Shown here: in pieces, positions 36,293 through 44,522 of the stretch
How positions within the stretch are numbered: position 1 is the stretch's first letter
Layout of the letters: the number at the start of each line of letters is the position of its first letter
NCBI RefSeq assembly: GCF_002160765.1
Contig: NZ_NFLF01000024.1
Coordinates: 1-49,244, forward strand
DNA from: Lachnoclostridium sp. An138
Lineage (GTDB): Bacteria; Bacillota; Clostridia; Lachnospirales; Lachnospiraceae
DNA: 49,244 nt
Direction: 5' to 3'
Translations under genes and position numbers: made by a program
Notes under the pieces: model-generated
Databases searched by the model: none
What the model saw: only the letters and a program-made list of their open reading frames with translations
Told to the model about the DNA's origin: nothing

Positions 36293-37648
36293 TTACAGCA
36301 GCGCCAGCAGAACAAAATTCAGCACAAACAGGAAGGTGCATACCCAGAGAATCGGATGAATCTCTTTTGTCTCCTTCTTGCAGATCTTTACGATACAGTA
36401 GAAAATGAAGCCTGTGGCAATACCATAGGAAATACTGTAGCACAGAGCCATCACAAAGCCTGCAAAGAATGCCGGAATCGCCTCGCTGAGATCTTCCCAG
36501 TTAATCTCTCTGAAGGAAGAAGTCATCATGATACCTACCGCCACAAGAGCAGGAGCAGTCGCCGCGAAGGGAACCGCGCTTACAAAGGTGGCAAGGAAGG
36601 CGGAAAGCGCAAAACAGATAGCTACTACTACAGAGGTAAGACCGGTGCGTCCTCCCGCTCCGATACCGGAAGCGCTCTCCACGAAGGTTGTAGTGTTGGA
36701 AGTTCCGAACAGAGCTCCGATGGAAGTAGCTGTCGCATCCGCGAACAGAGCCTTGTCCAGTCTGGATTTGAAGCCTGCGCTGTTCTCCATCATCTCCTCA
36801 TCCTCAGCGCTGAAGATACCGCTGCGGCGTCCGGTTCCGATAAAGGTTCCGATGGTGTCAAAGGTATCTGTGATGCTGAATGAGAAAATCGTGATCAGCA
36901 CCAGCGGAATCTTGGCCGGATCAGAAAACAGGGTTCCGATGCCGCCTTCCTTGAAAATGGCAAGGAATGTGGTCGGCAGAGCCGCGCATGCCTCAGAAAA
37001 GCTTGTGGTATCCTGGGGAGATGTTACTCCAAAGGGAATACCAATCAGGGTAGTCGCAATAATCGCAATCAGGATTGCTCCCTTTACGTTGCATACAAGA
37101 AGCACAATCGTCAGAATCAGGCCAATGATAAATACCCAGAATGCCGGCTGATTCAGTGTAGCCAAAGCGGGAACGCCGCTGTCAAAAGTGATGATTCCCA
37201 CGTTCAGAAGTCCGATATACGCTACAAAGATGCCGATACCGCCGCCGATTGCGTTCTGCAGACCTGTCGGAATCGATTTGATAATGTATTTCCGAACCTT
37301 TGTCACAGTGATCAGGATATTTACCACACCGCAGATGAATACCATGGACAGCGCCTGCTGCCAGGTAAACCCAAGTCCGAAGCATACGGTATAAACAAAG
37401 AACGCGTTCAGGCCCATACCGGGTGCCTGCGCGTAGGGAACGTTCGCCACCAGACCCATAACCAGGGTTCCAATGATAGAAGCAATGATCGTAGCAAGGA
37501 ACACAGCTCCCCACTCCATGCCGGACTGGGACAGAATGCTGGGATTGACCACAATGATGTAGGACATCGCAAAGAATGTGGTGAGTCCCGCCATAATCTC
37601 AGTGGAAACAGACGTGCCGTTCTCTTTGAGTTTGAAGAATTTCTCCAT
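36293..37648 (-). CDS. NCS2-family adenine/guanine/hypoxanthine permease
   Basis: A 451-residue membrane protein with about 12-14 helices, of the azaguanine-like branch of NCS2 purine transporters. Family stretches include MEKFFKLKENGTS, TEIMAGLTTFFAMSYIIVVNP (first 45 residues), NVPYAQAPGMGLNAFF and GTSNTTTFVESASGIGAGGRTG. It imports purine bases with protons. A good promoter lies at 37766-37794 with a leader of about 110 bases. I looked for the purine-riboswitch core there and did not find it. AGGAGG precedes the ATG. Confidence 0.92.
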   Translation of the reverse strand: MEKFFKLKENGTSVSTEIMAGLTTFFAMSYIIVVNPSILSQSGMEWGAVFLATIIASIIGTLVMGLVANVPYAQAPGMGLNAFFVYTVCFGLGFTWQQALSMVFICGVVNILITVTKVRKYIIKSIPTGLQNAIGGGIGIFVAYIGLLNVGIITFDSGVPALATLNQPAFWVFIIGLILTIVLLVCNVKGAILIAIIATTLIGIPFGVTSPQDTTSFSEACAALPTTFLAIFKEGGIGTLFSDPAKIPLVLITIFSFSITDTFDTIGTFIGTGRRSGIFSAEDEEMMENSAGFKSRLDKALFADATATSIGALFGTSNTTTFVESASGIGAGGRTGLTSVVVAICFALSAFLATFVSAVPFAATAPALVAVGIMMTSSFREINWEDLSEAIPAFFAGFVMALCYSISYGIATGFIFYCIVKICKKETKEIHPILWVCTFLFVLNFVLLALL

Positions 37649-37672
37649 TACATAACCCTCCTAGTTTTCTCG

Positions 37673-37684
37673 CCCCTTTCGGGG
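37673..37684 (-). other. GNRA-like hairpin before the NCS2 ribosome site
   Basis: CCCC-GAAA-GGGG on the minus strand, about 15 bases upstream of AGGAGG. A stable tetraloop that could affect translation; no known riboswitch core is recognised. Confidence 0.4.
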
Positions 37685-37765
37685 ATTTGCAGGTTGTCCG
37701 ATCTGCCGCGGAATTCAAAACTTTACACAGCTTCAAATTCTTCCGGCGATCAGAAATACCCTTCT

Positions 37766-37794
37766 ATGGTAGCACAGAATCTGAGAAAAGTCCA
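37766..37794 (-). promoter_or_regulatory. Promoter of the NCS2 permease
   Basis: Minus-strand TGGACT, 17-base spacer, TACCAT with extended TGC. Confidence 0.6.
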
Positions 37795-37863
37795 TGTAAT
37801 GGAACCGATTTTCACTCTTTCGGATTTCCTATAAATATTCATTAGTTATTCTTATAAATATCC

Positions 37864-37912
37864 GTACCCTCAGTTGCCAAGGACACTCGCGCCTTTTGTC
37901 AACTGAGGGTAC
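37864..37912. repeat. 13-base perfect inverted repeat
   Basis: GTACCCTCAGTTG and its exact complement flank a 23-base centre, between the NCS2 promoter and the end of the Rpn pseudogene. No T-run follows on either strand. It may be a terminator-like structure, a REP-type element or the relic of a mobile-element end. Confidence 0.6.
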
Positions 37913-37961
37913 CAATTCTCTTGTCTTATGTTCCCTCTTATCTTTCTTCTTAATTTCCTGT

Positions 37962-38821
37962 TTAAATTCCGGCCTCTTCTCTGAATTGTCCGATGTTTTC
38001 CGCTTTTGCCGCCAGCTTCAGCCAGCTCTTCAGCTTTTCCAAATCTGTTGTTTCCTGAATCGTCCTGCAGAGCTCTTCCGGAGCGGTCCCCAGTTCGGAA
38101 AGAAGCTCCAGGATATCTTCCGCTTTTCCTTCTGCTTTTCCTTCTGCTTTGCTTATCCTTCTGGTCTCCTGTACATCATACGCTTCAAAACTGTCAAACA
38201 GCATCTGAAATTCGCCTCCTTTGATCTGATCCGTGAACTGCTCCACTTCCCTGCGGGGCACATTCAGGCGGTAAAGAAAGACTGCTATGATTTTCCCGAT
38301 CAGCTCCAGCAGATACTGCGGCGTCTTTTCCGAAAGTTCTTCAAAATACTCTGCCGGAATCTCCTTCAAGGTTTTGAAATCCCCGGAATTTCGCAGCTTG
38401 TTGATAAGCATAATCAGCGACAGCTCGTCTTTCTTTTCTATCAGTTCCCCATTCGTATAAGAAGCTATCGGCACTACAAGATACTCAAAATCAGGGATGT
38501 ACTTCCCCAGGACCTCATTCAGGTATACCCTCTCTTTAAAATGCCTTACTGCCGTCCACTGGCTCGTCCCTTCATAGTATACGATGGGAATAATCGGCGG
38601 ATACCTGAATTCTTTTGTCCTGGTAATGCCCGGCCTCTTCTTTTCCTCTTCTCTTTCGTAATCCGTCAGCACCATGACCGTGTAGCGCAGCAGCTTAAAC
38701 GCCATGTCATAATGCACATGTCCGTATAGCCGCGCAGAAACTGCGCGCACAGAATGGGATCATCAAAAATAAGCTTCGCGCCATTGTCATGGATCTTTGT
38801 GTTATCCGGCCCATTTTTCAC
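37962..38821 (-). pseudogene. Rpn-family nuclease/transposase relic, deleted and frameshifted
   Basis: The reading from 38750 (262 codons) gives the central and C-terminal parts of an Rpn/PD-(D/E)XK recombination-promoting nuclease: YDMAFKLLRYTVMVLTDYE, FRYPPIIPIVYYEG, PDFEYLVVP and a KAEGKAEGKAE repeat. Upstream, a GTG at 38821 with GGAGG reads MKNGPDNTKIHDNGAKLIFD and ILCAQFLRGYTDM, the correct family N-terminus but in another frame. About 50 family residues are missing at the junction near 38715-38730. The deletion and frame change mean no full protein is made. Related Rpn genes are spread by recombination in Lachnospiraceae. Confidence 0.82.
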
Positions 38822-38988
38822 ATTTCTTCCTCCTTCCGGGGAAATATGAAAAACGGACCTCTGCTGCTGATTTTATTATAGCCGCTGTGCCGGAAAATGA
38901 CAATGAAAATCCCTTTTTCATATTTCCGCATTATTTTGTTTCCGGGAAATTTTGATTTCAGACCGAAATCAAGAATTATCTACAGCTG

Positions 38989-39042
38989 CACAGGAGCCGG
39001 CGCACAAGGGACAATATGGTTCCCTGTGCGCCGGCTCCTGTG
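38989..39042 (-). other. Very long GC-rich hairpin after spoIVA
   Basis: An 18-base perfect stem CACAGGAGCCGGCGCACA / TGTGCGCCGGCTCCTGTG, extended by GGGA/TCCC after one bulged base, begins a few bases past the spoIVA stop. It is far stronger than needed for termination, and no T-run follows. A smaller TTGATTTC / GAAATCAA hairpin lies further on (38952-38972). Confidence 0.7.
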
Positions 39043-39045
39043 GCT

Positions 39046-40527
39046 TCAAATAATGATGCAGACCAGGCCGCCGCTGCTCTCGTTCACAATCTTCTGCATG
39101 GTTTCCTGCAGCTTTGCCTGGCTCTCGTCTCCAATCTGATAGATTTTGCTCCGGATGCCATCCTCCACCAGTTCTTCCACGGACTTTCCGAAAATATTCG
39201 TGTTCCAGATTCCCGCCTCCGAACTGCCGCTGTCTTTGAGGAAGCGGATCAGATCCTGTGCCTGCTCCTCACTGCCTACGATGGGGGCAATCTCTGTCTC
39301 GATGTTTGCCCGTATCATATGGATGCTGGGCGCGACAGAACGAATCTTTACGCCAAATTTATTGCCCTGGTGGATTATCTCCGGCTCTTCCAGCGTGATC
39401 TCTGACTGATCCGGCAGAACCACCCCGTATCCCTTCTGACGGACAGAAGCCACAGCTGATCCCACCTTTTCATATTCCTGCTTCATGCGGGACAGCTCCC
39501 GGATCAGGGCAATCAGCTCATATTCTCCCAGGATCTCGCTTCCGGTCAGCTCACTTAACAATTCATAATAATACTTCTCATCAATTTCCAGCGTTACCTG
39601 GCCGCAGCCGCTGTCCATATGGATCGCGTCCAGTTTGACCCGCTCAATATACGGACTTTCTGTCTGGAGATTTTCTGCCCTAAGTTCCCGGATCGTGCTG
39701 ATCCGCTCTGAAATCTGCCGGATGCTCCCGATAATATCCTGCTTGATTTTATGCTCCACAGGAAGCATTTCCACCCATTTGGGAACATAAAATTCCAGCT
39801 TCGCCAGGGGAAACTCATAGAGAATCTGCTCCAGAATCCTGGTGATATCCTCCTTTTTCAGCTGTTCGCAGTTCACCGGCAGAACGGAAACTCCGTATTT
39901 TTCTTCCATCTGCTCCGCCTGAATCCGCACAGCCTCGCTGTATGGTTTTTCTGAATTCAGCAGAATGATAAAAGGCTTTCCCAGCTTCTTTAACTCTGCC
40001 ACAGTCCGCTCTTCCGGTTCTATGTAATTCTCTCTGGGAATCTCCCCAAAGGAGCCGTCACAGGTCACCACGATTCCGATGGTAGCGTGATCTGTAATGA
40101 CCTTCTGCGTTCCCAGCTCCGCAGCCTGGGAGAAGGGAATCTCATAATCAAACCAGGGCGTCTTCACCATCCGCTCTGCTCCGTCCTCGATATGACCCTC
40201 GCTTCCCGTCACCATAAAGCCCACGCAGTCGATCATGCGGACCCGCACTTCCACATCATCGGAAATTCTCACGGCCGCGGCCTCTTTGGGTATGAATTTG
40301 GGCTCCGTGGTCATAATTGTCTTCCCCGCCGCTGACTGAGGCAGCTCATCCCTGGCCCGGGTCCGGGCGTGCTCATCCTCGATGCCCGGCAGCACGCAGA
40401 GATCCATGAACCGCTTGATAAACGTGGATTTTCCGGTGCGCACCGGTCCTACCACCCCCAGATAAATCTCGCCTCCCGTCCGGGACTGAATGTCCCTGTA
40501 CAGGTTATATTCGGAACTTTTGTCCAT
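39046..40527 (-). CDS. spoIVA: Stage IV sporulation protein A
   Basis: A 493-residue spore-coat morphogenetic ATPase that polymerises on the forespore surface and anchors the coat. N-terminal GTPase-like domain with Walker A GPVRTGKST (about 27-35) and switch-like MIDCVGFMV near 112. The C-terminal end GGLVCIII matches the conserved tail that contacts SpoVM. Length is the usual 492. Start at 40527 with AGGGG 7 bases upstream; an extended frame to 40713 has no support and overlaps the neighbouring regulator. Sigma-E control is expected from the family; the promoter was not firmly placed. This gene is strong evidence for a spore former. Confidence 0.96.
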   Translation of the reverse strand: MDKSSEYNLYRDIQSRTGGEIYLGVVGPVRTGKSTFIKRFMDLCVLPGIEDEHARTRARDELPQSAAGKTIMTTEPKFIPKEAAAVRISDDVEVRVRMIDCVGFMVTGSEGHIEDGAERMVKTPWFDYEIPFSQAAELGTQKVITDHATIGIVVTCDGSFGEIPRENYIEPEERTVAELKKLGKPFIILLNSEKPYSEAVRIQAEQMEEKYGVSVLPVNCEQLKKEDITRILEQILYEFPLAKLEFYVPKWVEMLPVEHKIKQDIIGSIRQISERISTIRELRAENLQTESPYIERVKLDAIHMDSGCGQVTLEIDEKYYYELLSELTGSEILGEYELIALIRELSRMKQEYEKVGSAVASVRQKGYGVVLPDQSEITLEEPEIIHQGNKFGVKIRSVAPSIHMIRANIETEIAPIVGSEEQAQDLIRFLKDSGSSEAGIWNTNIFGKSVEELVEDGIRSKIYQIGDESQAKLQETMQKIVNESSGGLVCIII

Positions 40528-40636
40528 AAAAATACCCCTTCCATATATACTGCTACAATATATGCAAGAGGTATTTTCCCTATGTGTTTCAATTTTGTTA
40601 CTATTCGCAGCCGATTCAGCGAATCCGCCCGGGACG

Positions 40637-40840
40637 TTACTCGATCTCGATGTCCAGAGGCTTATCGAGTTCTTCCGACACATATTTGCCGTTCTTTTTC
40701 CGCTGCCGCACACATTCCGTCAGAAGATATTCTATCTGTCCGTTCACAGAACGGAAATCGTCCTCAGCCCAGGCGGCTATCTGGTTGTACAGCTTTGTGG
40801 AAAGGCGGAGCGGGATCTGTTTTTTCTGGTTATCTGCCAT
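40637..40840 (-). CDS. Arc-type ribbon-helix-helix DNA-binding protein
   Basis: A 67-residue protein. KKQIPLRLSTKLYNQIAAWA forms the beta-strand and first helix, and RSVNGQIEYLLTECVRQR the second helix of an Arc/MetJ-type ribbon-helix-helix fold, which binds palindromic operators as dimers. It follows the SPFH gene by 19 bases in one unit. A perfect 14-base palindrome TTTTGATATCAAAA at the shared promoter is a plausible target, implying autoregulation. An antitoxin role is unlikely since no toxin-like gene adjoins it. The C-terminal tail is acidic. Confidence 0.87.
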   Translation of the reverse strand: MADNQKKQIPLRLSTKLYNQIAAWAEDDFRSVNGQIEYLLTECVRQRKKNGKYVSEELDKPLDIEIE

Positions 40841-40859
40841 AGGCTCATTTCCTGTCTAA

Positions 40860-41885
40860 TCAGTACAGGCTGCCTGAATTTACCACAGGCTGGGCGTCAT
40901 GGTTTCCGCAGAGAACCACCAGAAGGTTGGATACCATGGCGGCCTTACGCTCGTCGTCCAGCTCCACCGTATGCTTCTCATCAAGGCGCTCCAGCGCCAT
41001 CTCCACCATGCCGACGGCTCCTTCCACGATCATCTTTCTGGCATCTATGATTGCCGAGGCCTGCTGTCTCTGCAGCATCACTGCCGCAATCTCCGGAGCG
41101 TAAGCCAGATACGTAATGCGCGCTTCCAGAATCTCCAGGCCAGCGTCCGCCACCTTGCTCTGAATCTCGTTCCGGATACGCTCTGCCACTACCTCACTGG
41201 AACCCCGCAGGCTCCCCTCATCCGCAATGCCGTCTCCCGTGGTGTCCACACCCGGAGCCACATCATAGGGATAGATGCGGACAATATTGCGCAGCGCGCT
41301 GTCGCACTGAAGAGAAAGATATTCCTTGTAATTATCCACTTCAAACACAGCTTTCGCTGTGTCCACCACACGCCACATGACCGCGATGCCGATCTCCACC
41401 GGGTTTCCCAGGCAGTCGTTGATCTTCTGCCGGTTATTGTTCAGCGTCATGATTTTCAGGGAAATCCTTTTTCCCGTGGCTTCCACAGTGCCTGCCTGGG
41501 CCGCCGCGTTCATCAGCATCTTTCCCGCGTCATTCACGTCTCCACTCTGGTTCAGCCTGGTCTTCGCCGCCGGATTGACCGCCGTACAGAAAGGATTTAC
41601 ATAATAGAATCCTTCTTCCTTCAGCGTTCCCACATAGTTACCAAAAAGTGTCAGCACAAGAGCTTCCTGAGGCTTGAGCACCTTCAGTCCGCACAGAGGA
41701 AGCCAGCCAAGAGCCATCCAGAGCCCTCCGATGACGATCATCGCTACCGCCAGAGGCATCAGCGTCCCTGCCTCTGCCATTACACAGCCTGCCGCGAAAA
41801 TTCCGATCCCCGCCGCATACACCAGTAAAATCAGAAACAGCATCGCCAGTCCGTTCTTTTTCCCTTTCAGTATTTTTTCCTGCAT
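40860..41885 (-). CDS. SPFH/Band 7 domain membrane protein
   Basis: A 341-residue stomatin/prohibitin-family protein. Two hydrophobic segments (about 14-36 and 42-66) anchor it, followed by the SPFH domain (about 70-260, starting [17 protein letters not shown]). The end is an alanine-rich, helix-forming region with [21 protein letters not shown]. An insert [14 protein letters not shown] (about 213-226) resembles a calcium-binding EF-hand-type loop. Relatives oligomerise into membrane rings and modulate FtsH proteases. An FtsH copy lies 790 bases upstream. Start at 41885 (ATG) with GGAGG 8 bases before it. Confidence 0.9.
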   Translation of the reverse strand: MQEKILKGKKNGLAMLFLILLVYAAGIGIFAAGCVMAEAGTLMPLAVAMIVIGGLWMALGWLPLCGLKVLKPQEALVLTLFGNYVGTLKEEGFYYVNPFCTAVNPAAKTRLNQSGDVNDAGKMLMNAAAQAGTVEATGKRISLKIMTLNNNRQKINDCLGNPVEIGIAVMWRVVDTAKAVFEVDNYKEYLSLQCDSALRNIVRIYPYDVAPGVDTTGDGIADEGSLRGSSEVVAERIRNEIQSKVADAGLEILEARITYLAYAPEIAAVMLQRQQASAIIDARKMIVEGAVGMVEMALERLDEKHTVELDDERKAAMVSNLLVVLCGNHDAQPVVNSGSLY

Positions 41886-41901
41886 CACGCATACCTCCTC
41901 T

Positions 41902-41915
41902 TTTTGATATCAAAA
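41902..41915. promoter_or_regulatory. Perfect palindrome at the SPFH transcription start
   Basis: TTTTGATATCAAAA, 14 bases with full two-fold symmetry, overlaps the promoter edge just downstream of the -10. Suitable for a ribbon-helix-helix repressor such as the one encoded in the same operon. Confidence 0.6.
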
Positions 41916-41943
41916 TCATATCACAATAATATTTATATGTCAA
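41915..41943 (-). promoter_or_regulatory. Promoter of the SPFH-RHH operon
   Basis: Minus-strand TTGACA, 17-base spacer, TATGAT: close to consensus, about 30 bases upstream of the ATG. Confidence 0.85.
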
Positions 41944-42003
41944 TGCGCTTTCCCACGTGCCCCTGCAAAAAGACATGGCAGAAAAAAGAACCGGGCGGCA
42001 GAA

Positions 42004-42045
42004 GGACCCGCGTCCAGGCAGGCTTTTTCCCCCGGACGCAGGTCC
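42004..42045. terminator. Terminator after the ftsH2-HdeD unit
   Basis: GGACCCGCGTCC / GGACGCAGGTCC arms (one G-U) with an 18-base loop. On the minus strand the T-run is delayed (TTCTTTTTT after 18 bases), while a T-tract follows directly on the plus strand, so it may work in both directions. Confidence 0.55.
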
Positions 42046-42118
42046 CTTTTTTCTCCTTTTTCTTTCCTTTTTTCCTTCTCTTTTTTCTCTGTTCTCTCTC
42101 TTTCTTCCGGCTTCTCTC
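42046..42118 (-). other. Polypurine tract
   Basis: About 70 bases, almost wholly purine on the minus strand, immediately after the HdeD-like stop codon. It is low complexity and has no coding or hairpin signal. Confidence 0.6.
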
Positions 42119-42673
42119 TTACCAGCGGGAATCCATATCACCCTTTCTTCCGCTGAATGCCAGCACAATGCTGTCGATGCCTAGCAATACCAGATAACAG
42201 CCGATGATCGTATCCAGGGATAGAAACGCTGCCGCAGGATTGAACAGCATCAGCACTGCCAGAATCAGCCCCAGAATATTCAGTACCAGCGTCAGATAGT
42301 AGCTGAAGGGATTCAGGAATTTCAGAATGCGGGGCTGGGTGGCCAGTCTGGAAATGCAGTGGGCCAGAAACCACAGCGGAAACAGAACCGCGGCCGCTAT
42401 GCTTCCCGCTCCCGGATACACCAGAAGCATGACGCCGGCCATCACGCTTAAAATTCCTGAAATCAGCGATAATATGGGGCCGAAGCCTGTATAACGCTCC
42501 ATTTTTACATAAAACAGGATGTCCGCGATACCGGTCAGAACCGCCAGCAGTCCATACAGGAGCACAAGTCCTGTCAGAGCCGCGCCTGGATGGCTCAGGG
42601 TCCATATTCCAAGAATCACCAGCAATATTCCTATTATAAACTGCATCCATCTGAAGCCCGAATATCTTCTCAT
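42119..42673 (-). CDS. HdeD-family (DUF308) membrane protein
   Basis: A 184-residue integral membrane protein with about six helices arranged in repeated pairs, and the typical DUF308 start GFRWMQFIIGILLVILGIWTL with recurring GxxxxxxG(I/L)LxxxxG spacing. HdeD in E. coli aids acid resistance; the molecular role is unknown. GGAGG lies 9 bases before the start at 42673, which is 4 bases after the ftsH stop, so it is translated with the protease. A role in the same membrane-stress module is inferred from position only. Confidence 0.85.
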   Translation of the reverse strand: MRRYSGFRWMQFIIGILLVILGIWTLSHPGAALTGLVLLYGLLAVLTGIADILFYVKMERYTGFGPILSLISGILSVMAGVMLLVYPGAGSIAAAVLFPLWFLAHCISRLATQPRILKFLNPFSYYLTLVLNILGLILAVLMLFNPAAAFLSLDTIIGCYLVLLGIDSIVLAFSGRKGDMDSRW

Positions 42674-42677
42674 CTCT

Positions 42678-44498
42678 TTACGCCTCCTTACGCTCCAGAA
42701 TTTCCATGAATTCCCCGCCTGTGATCGTTTCCTTTTCATACAGATAAGCCGCCAGCTCATCCAGCTTCTTCCTGTTCTGCTTCAGGATTTCCACAGCCTT
42801 CGCATGTTGTTCCTTCACAATCGCCACGACCTTCCCGTCAATTTCCTTCTGCGTCTCAGGCGAGCAGGCCAGAGAGGTATCTCCGCCCAGATACTGGTTA
42901 TTCACCGTCTCCATGGCCGCCATATCAAACTCATCGCTCATACCGTACCGGGTAATCATGGCACGGGCCAGCTTCGTGGCCTGTTCGATATCATTGGAGG
43001 CTCCTGTGGTAATCTCCCCGAATACTACTTCCTCGGCAGCCCGTCCGCCGGTATAGACCGCAATCTTGTCCTCGATCTCCTTCTTGGTCAGAAGATATTT
43101 ATCGCCCTGCTCCACCTGCATGGTATAGCCCAGAGCGCCCGACGTACGCGGAATGATTGTAATCTTCTGCACCGGAGCCGAGTGAGACTGCATGGCCGCC
43201 ACCAGCGCGTGTCCCGTTTCGTGATAAGCCACCACGCGCTTTTCCTGATCAGAAAGCACGGCGTTCTTTTTCTGATAGCCTGCGATAACTACCTCGATGC
43301 TTTCCTCCAGATCTGCCTCCGTTACATAGGCGCGTCCGTCACGCACCGCGCGGAGAGCCGCTTCGTTCACGATATTTGCCAGTTCCGCTCCTGAAGCGCC
43401 TGACGCCATCCGGGCAATCGTGTGGAAATTCACATCATCCGCCAGCTTCACCTTTTTCGCGTGTACCTTCAGGATATCCTCCCTGCCCTTTAAATCAGGC
43501 AGTTCCACGGGGATACGCCTGTCAAAACGGCCGGGTCTTGTAAGGGCCGGGTCCAGAGACTCGGGCCGGTTGGTAGCCGCCAGAATCATAACTCCGTTAT
43601 TTCCCTCAAAGCCGTCCATCTCTGTCAGCAGCTGGTTCAGAGTCTGTTCCCGCTCGTCATTGCCGCCCATCTGGCCGTCACGCTTCTTTCCGATGGCGTC
43701 AATCTCATCGATAAAGACGATACAGGGGGCCTTTTCCTTGGCCTGGCTGAACAGGTCGCGGACCTTCGAAGCGCCCATACCTACGAACATCTCCACGAAT
43801 TCCGAACCGGAAATGGAGAAGAAGGGCACGTTCGCCTCTCCGGCTACTGCCTTGGCCAGCATGGTCTTTCCTGTTCCGGGAGGGCCCACAAGAAGAACGC
43901 CCTTGGGCATGGATGCTCCCACCTCTGTATATTTCTTCGGGTTATGCAGATAATCCACAATCTCAGCCAGACTTTCCTTGGCCTCCTCCTCGCCTGCCAC
44001 ATCATCAAACCGGATGCCCTTGGTAGACTGCACATAAATTTTCGCGCTGCTCTTTCCCATGCCAAAGGCCATGGAATTCTTTCCGCCCATCTGCTCCATC
44101 AGCTTCTTATTCATGTACTGCCCCAGAGCGATAAAGATAATCAGCGGCAGCAGAAAAGTCAGAAGACTGGTCAGCAGGGAAGGCGAGCCGTCGTCCATAT
44201 TCCGGTCAAAGACCGCGCCTGCGTCATAAAGCCGCTGAGTCAGCGTGGGATCTTCCATGACACCCGTTCTGTATATCTGAGTATTATTCTTATCCGTAAA
44301 CAAAATCTGGGTATCATCTACCTCCACACTGCCAATGTTCTGTTCCTCAATCATGTCCATAAAGGTTCCATAATCCACATCTGTCACCTGAGCCCTGCTC
44401 AGCATCGGTGTCAGGAAAAGATTCACCAGCACAATGACAAGCAGCACAATGCCATAGTAATAGTACAAAGGCTTCTTTGGCGATTTCACTTCTTTCAT
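42678..44498 (-). CDS. ftsH: ATP-dependent zinc metalloprotease FtsH, copy 2
   Basis: A 606-residue second FtsH. Membrane segments at about 12-31 and 107-127, Walker A GPPGTGKT 205-212, Walker B IVFIDEID near 259-266, [24 protein letters not shown] near 308 and zinc motif HETGH 426-430. It is clearly paralogous to the copy at 19103-20971, including the same opening MKEVK. It differs in the external loop and in gene context: a coiled-coil gene precedes it and an HdeD-like gene follows. Specialised substrate choice is an inference. The two are too diverged at the DNA level to be a recent duplication. Confidence 0.95.
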   Translation of the reverse strand: MKEVKSPKKPLYYYYGIVLLVIVLVNLFLTPMLSRAQVTDVDYGTFMDMIEEQNIGSVEVDDTQILFTDKNNTQIYRTGVMEDPTLTQRLYDAGAVFDRNMDDGSPSLLTSLLTFLLPLIIFIALGQYMNKKLMEQMGGKNSMAFGMGKSSAKIYVQSTKGIRFDDVAGEEEAKESLAEIVDYLHNPKKYTEVGASMPKGVLLVGPPGTGKTMLAKAVAGEANVPFFSISGSEFVEMFVGMGASKVRDLFSQAKEKAPCIVFIDEIDAIGKKRDGQMGGNDEREQTLNQLLTEMDGFEGNNGVMILAATNRPESLDPALTRPGRFDRRIPVELPDLKGREDILKVHAKKVKLADDVNFHTIARMASGASGAELANIVNEAALRAVRDGRAYVTEADLEESIEVVIAGYQKKNAVLSDQEKRVVAYHETGHALVAAMQSHSAPVQKITIIPRTSGALGYTMQVEQGDKYLLTKKEIEDKIAVYTGGRAAEEVVFGEITTGASNDIEQATKLARAMITRYGMSDEFDMAAMETVNNQYLGGDTSLACSPETQKEIDGKVVAIVKEQHAKAVEILKQNRKKLDELAAYLYEKETITGGEFMEILERKEA

Positions 44499-44522
44499 GT
44501 TCTTTCCTCCATTTCTATGTGC

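Noticed and set aside
37649-37800. Purine riboswitch before the NCS2 permease
   Set aside because: The conserved GTTTCTAC-type core and the other loop were not found on the minus strand.
40528-40636. A sigma-E promoter before spoIVA
   Set aside because: ATAT-rich segments resemble the -35/-10 only loosely; spacing could not be fixed, so no feature is claimed.
40528-40713. N-terminal extension of SpoIVA
   Set aside because: The usual SpoIVA length and the ribosome site fit 40527, and the extension would overlap the RHH gene.
41638-42168. A 176-codon minus-strand frame between the SPFH and HdeD genes
   Set aside because: It overlaps the SPFH gene in another frame and reads through a terminator and polypurine tract, giving only Lys/Arg/Glu-rich low complexity.
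19103-44498. Recent duplication of ftsH as a repeat
   Set aside because: The two copies match in protein motifs but differ throughout at the DNA level, so they are old paralogues rather than a repeat.
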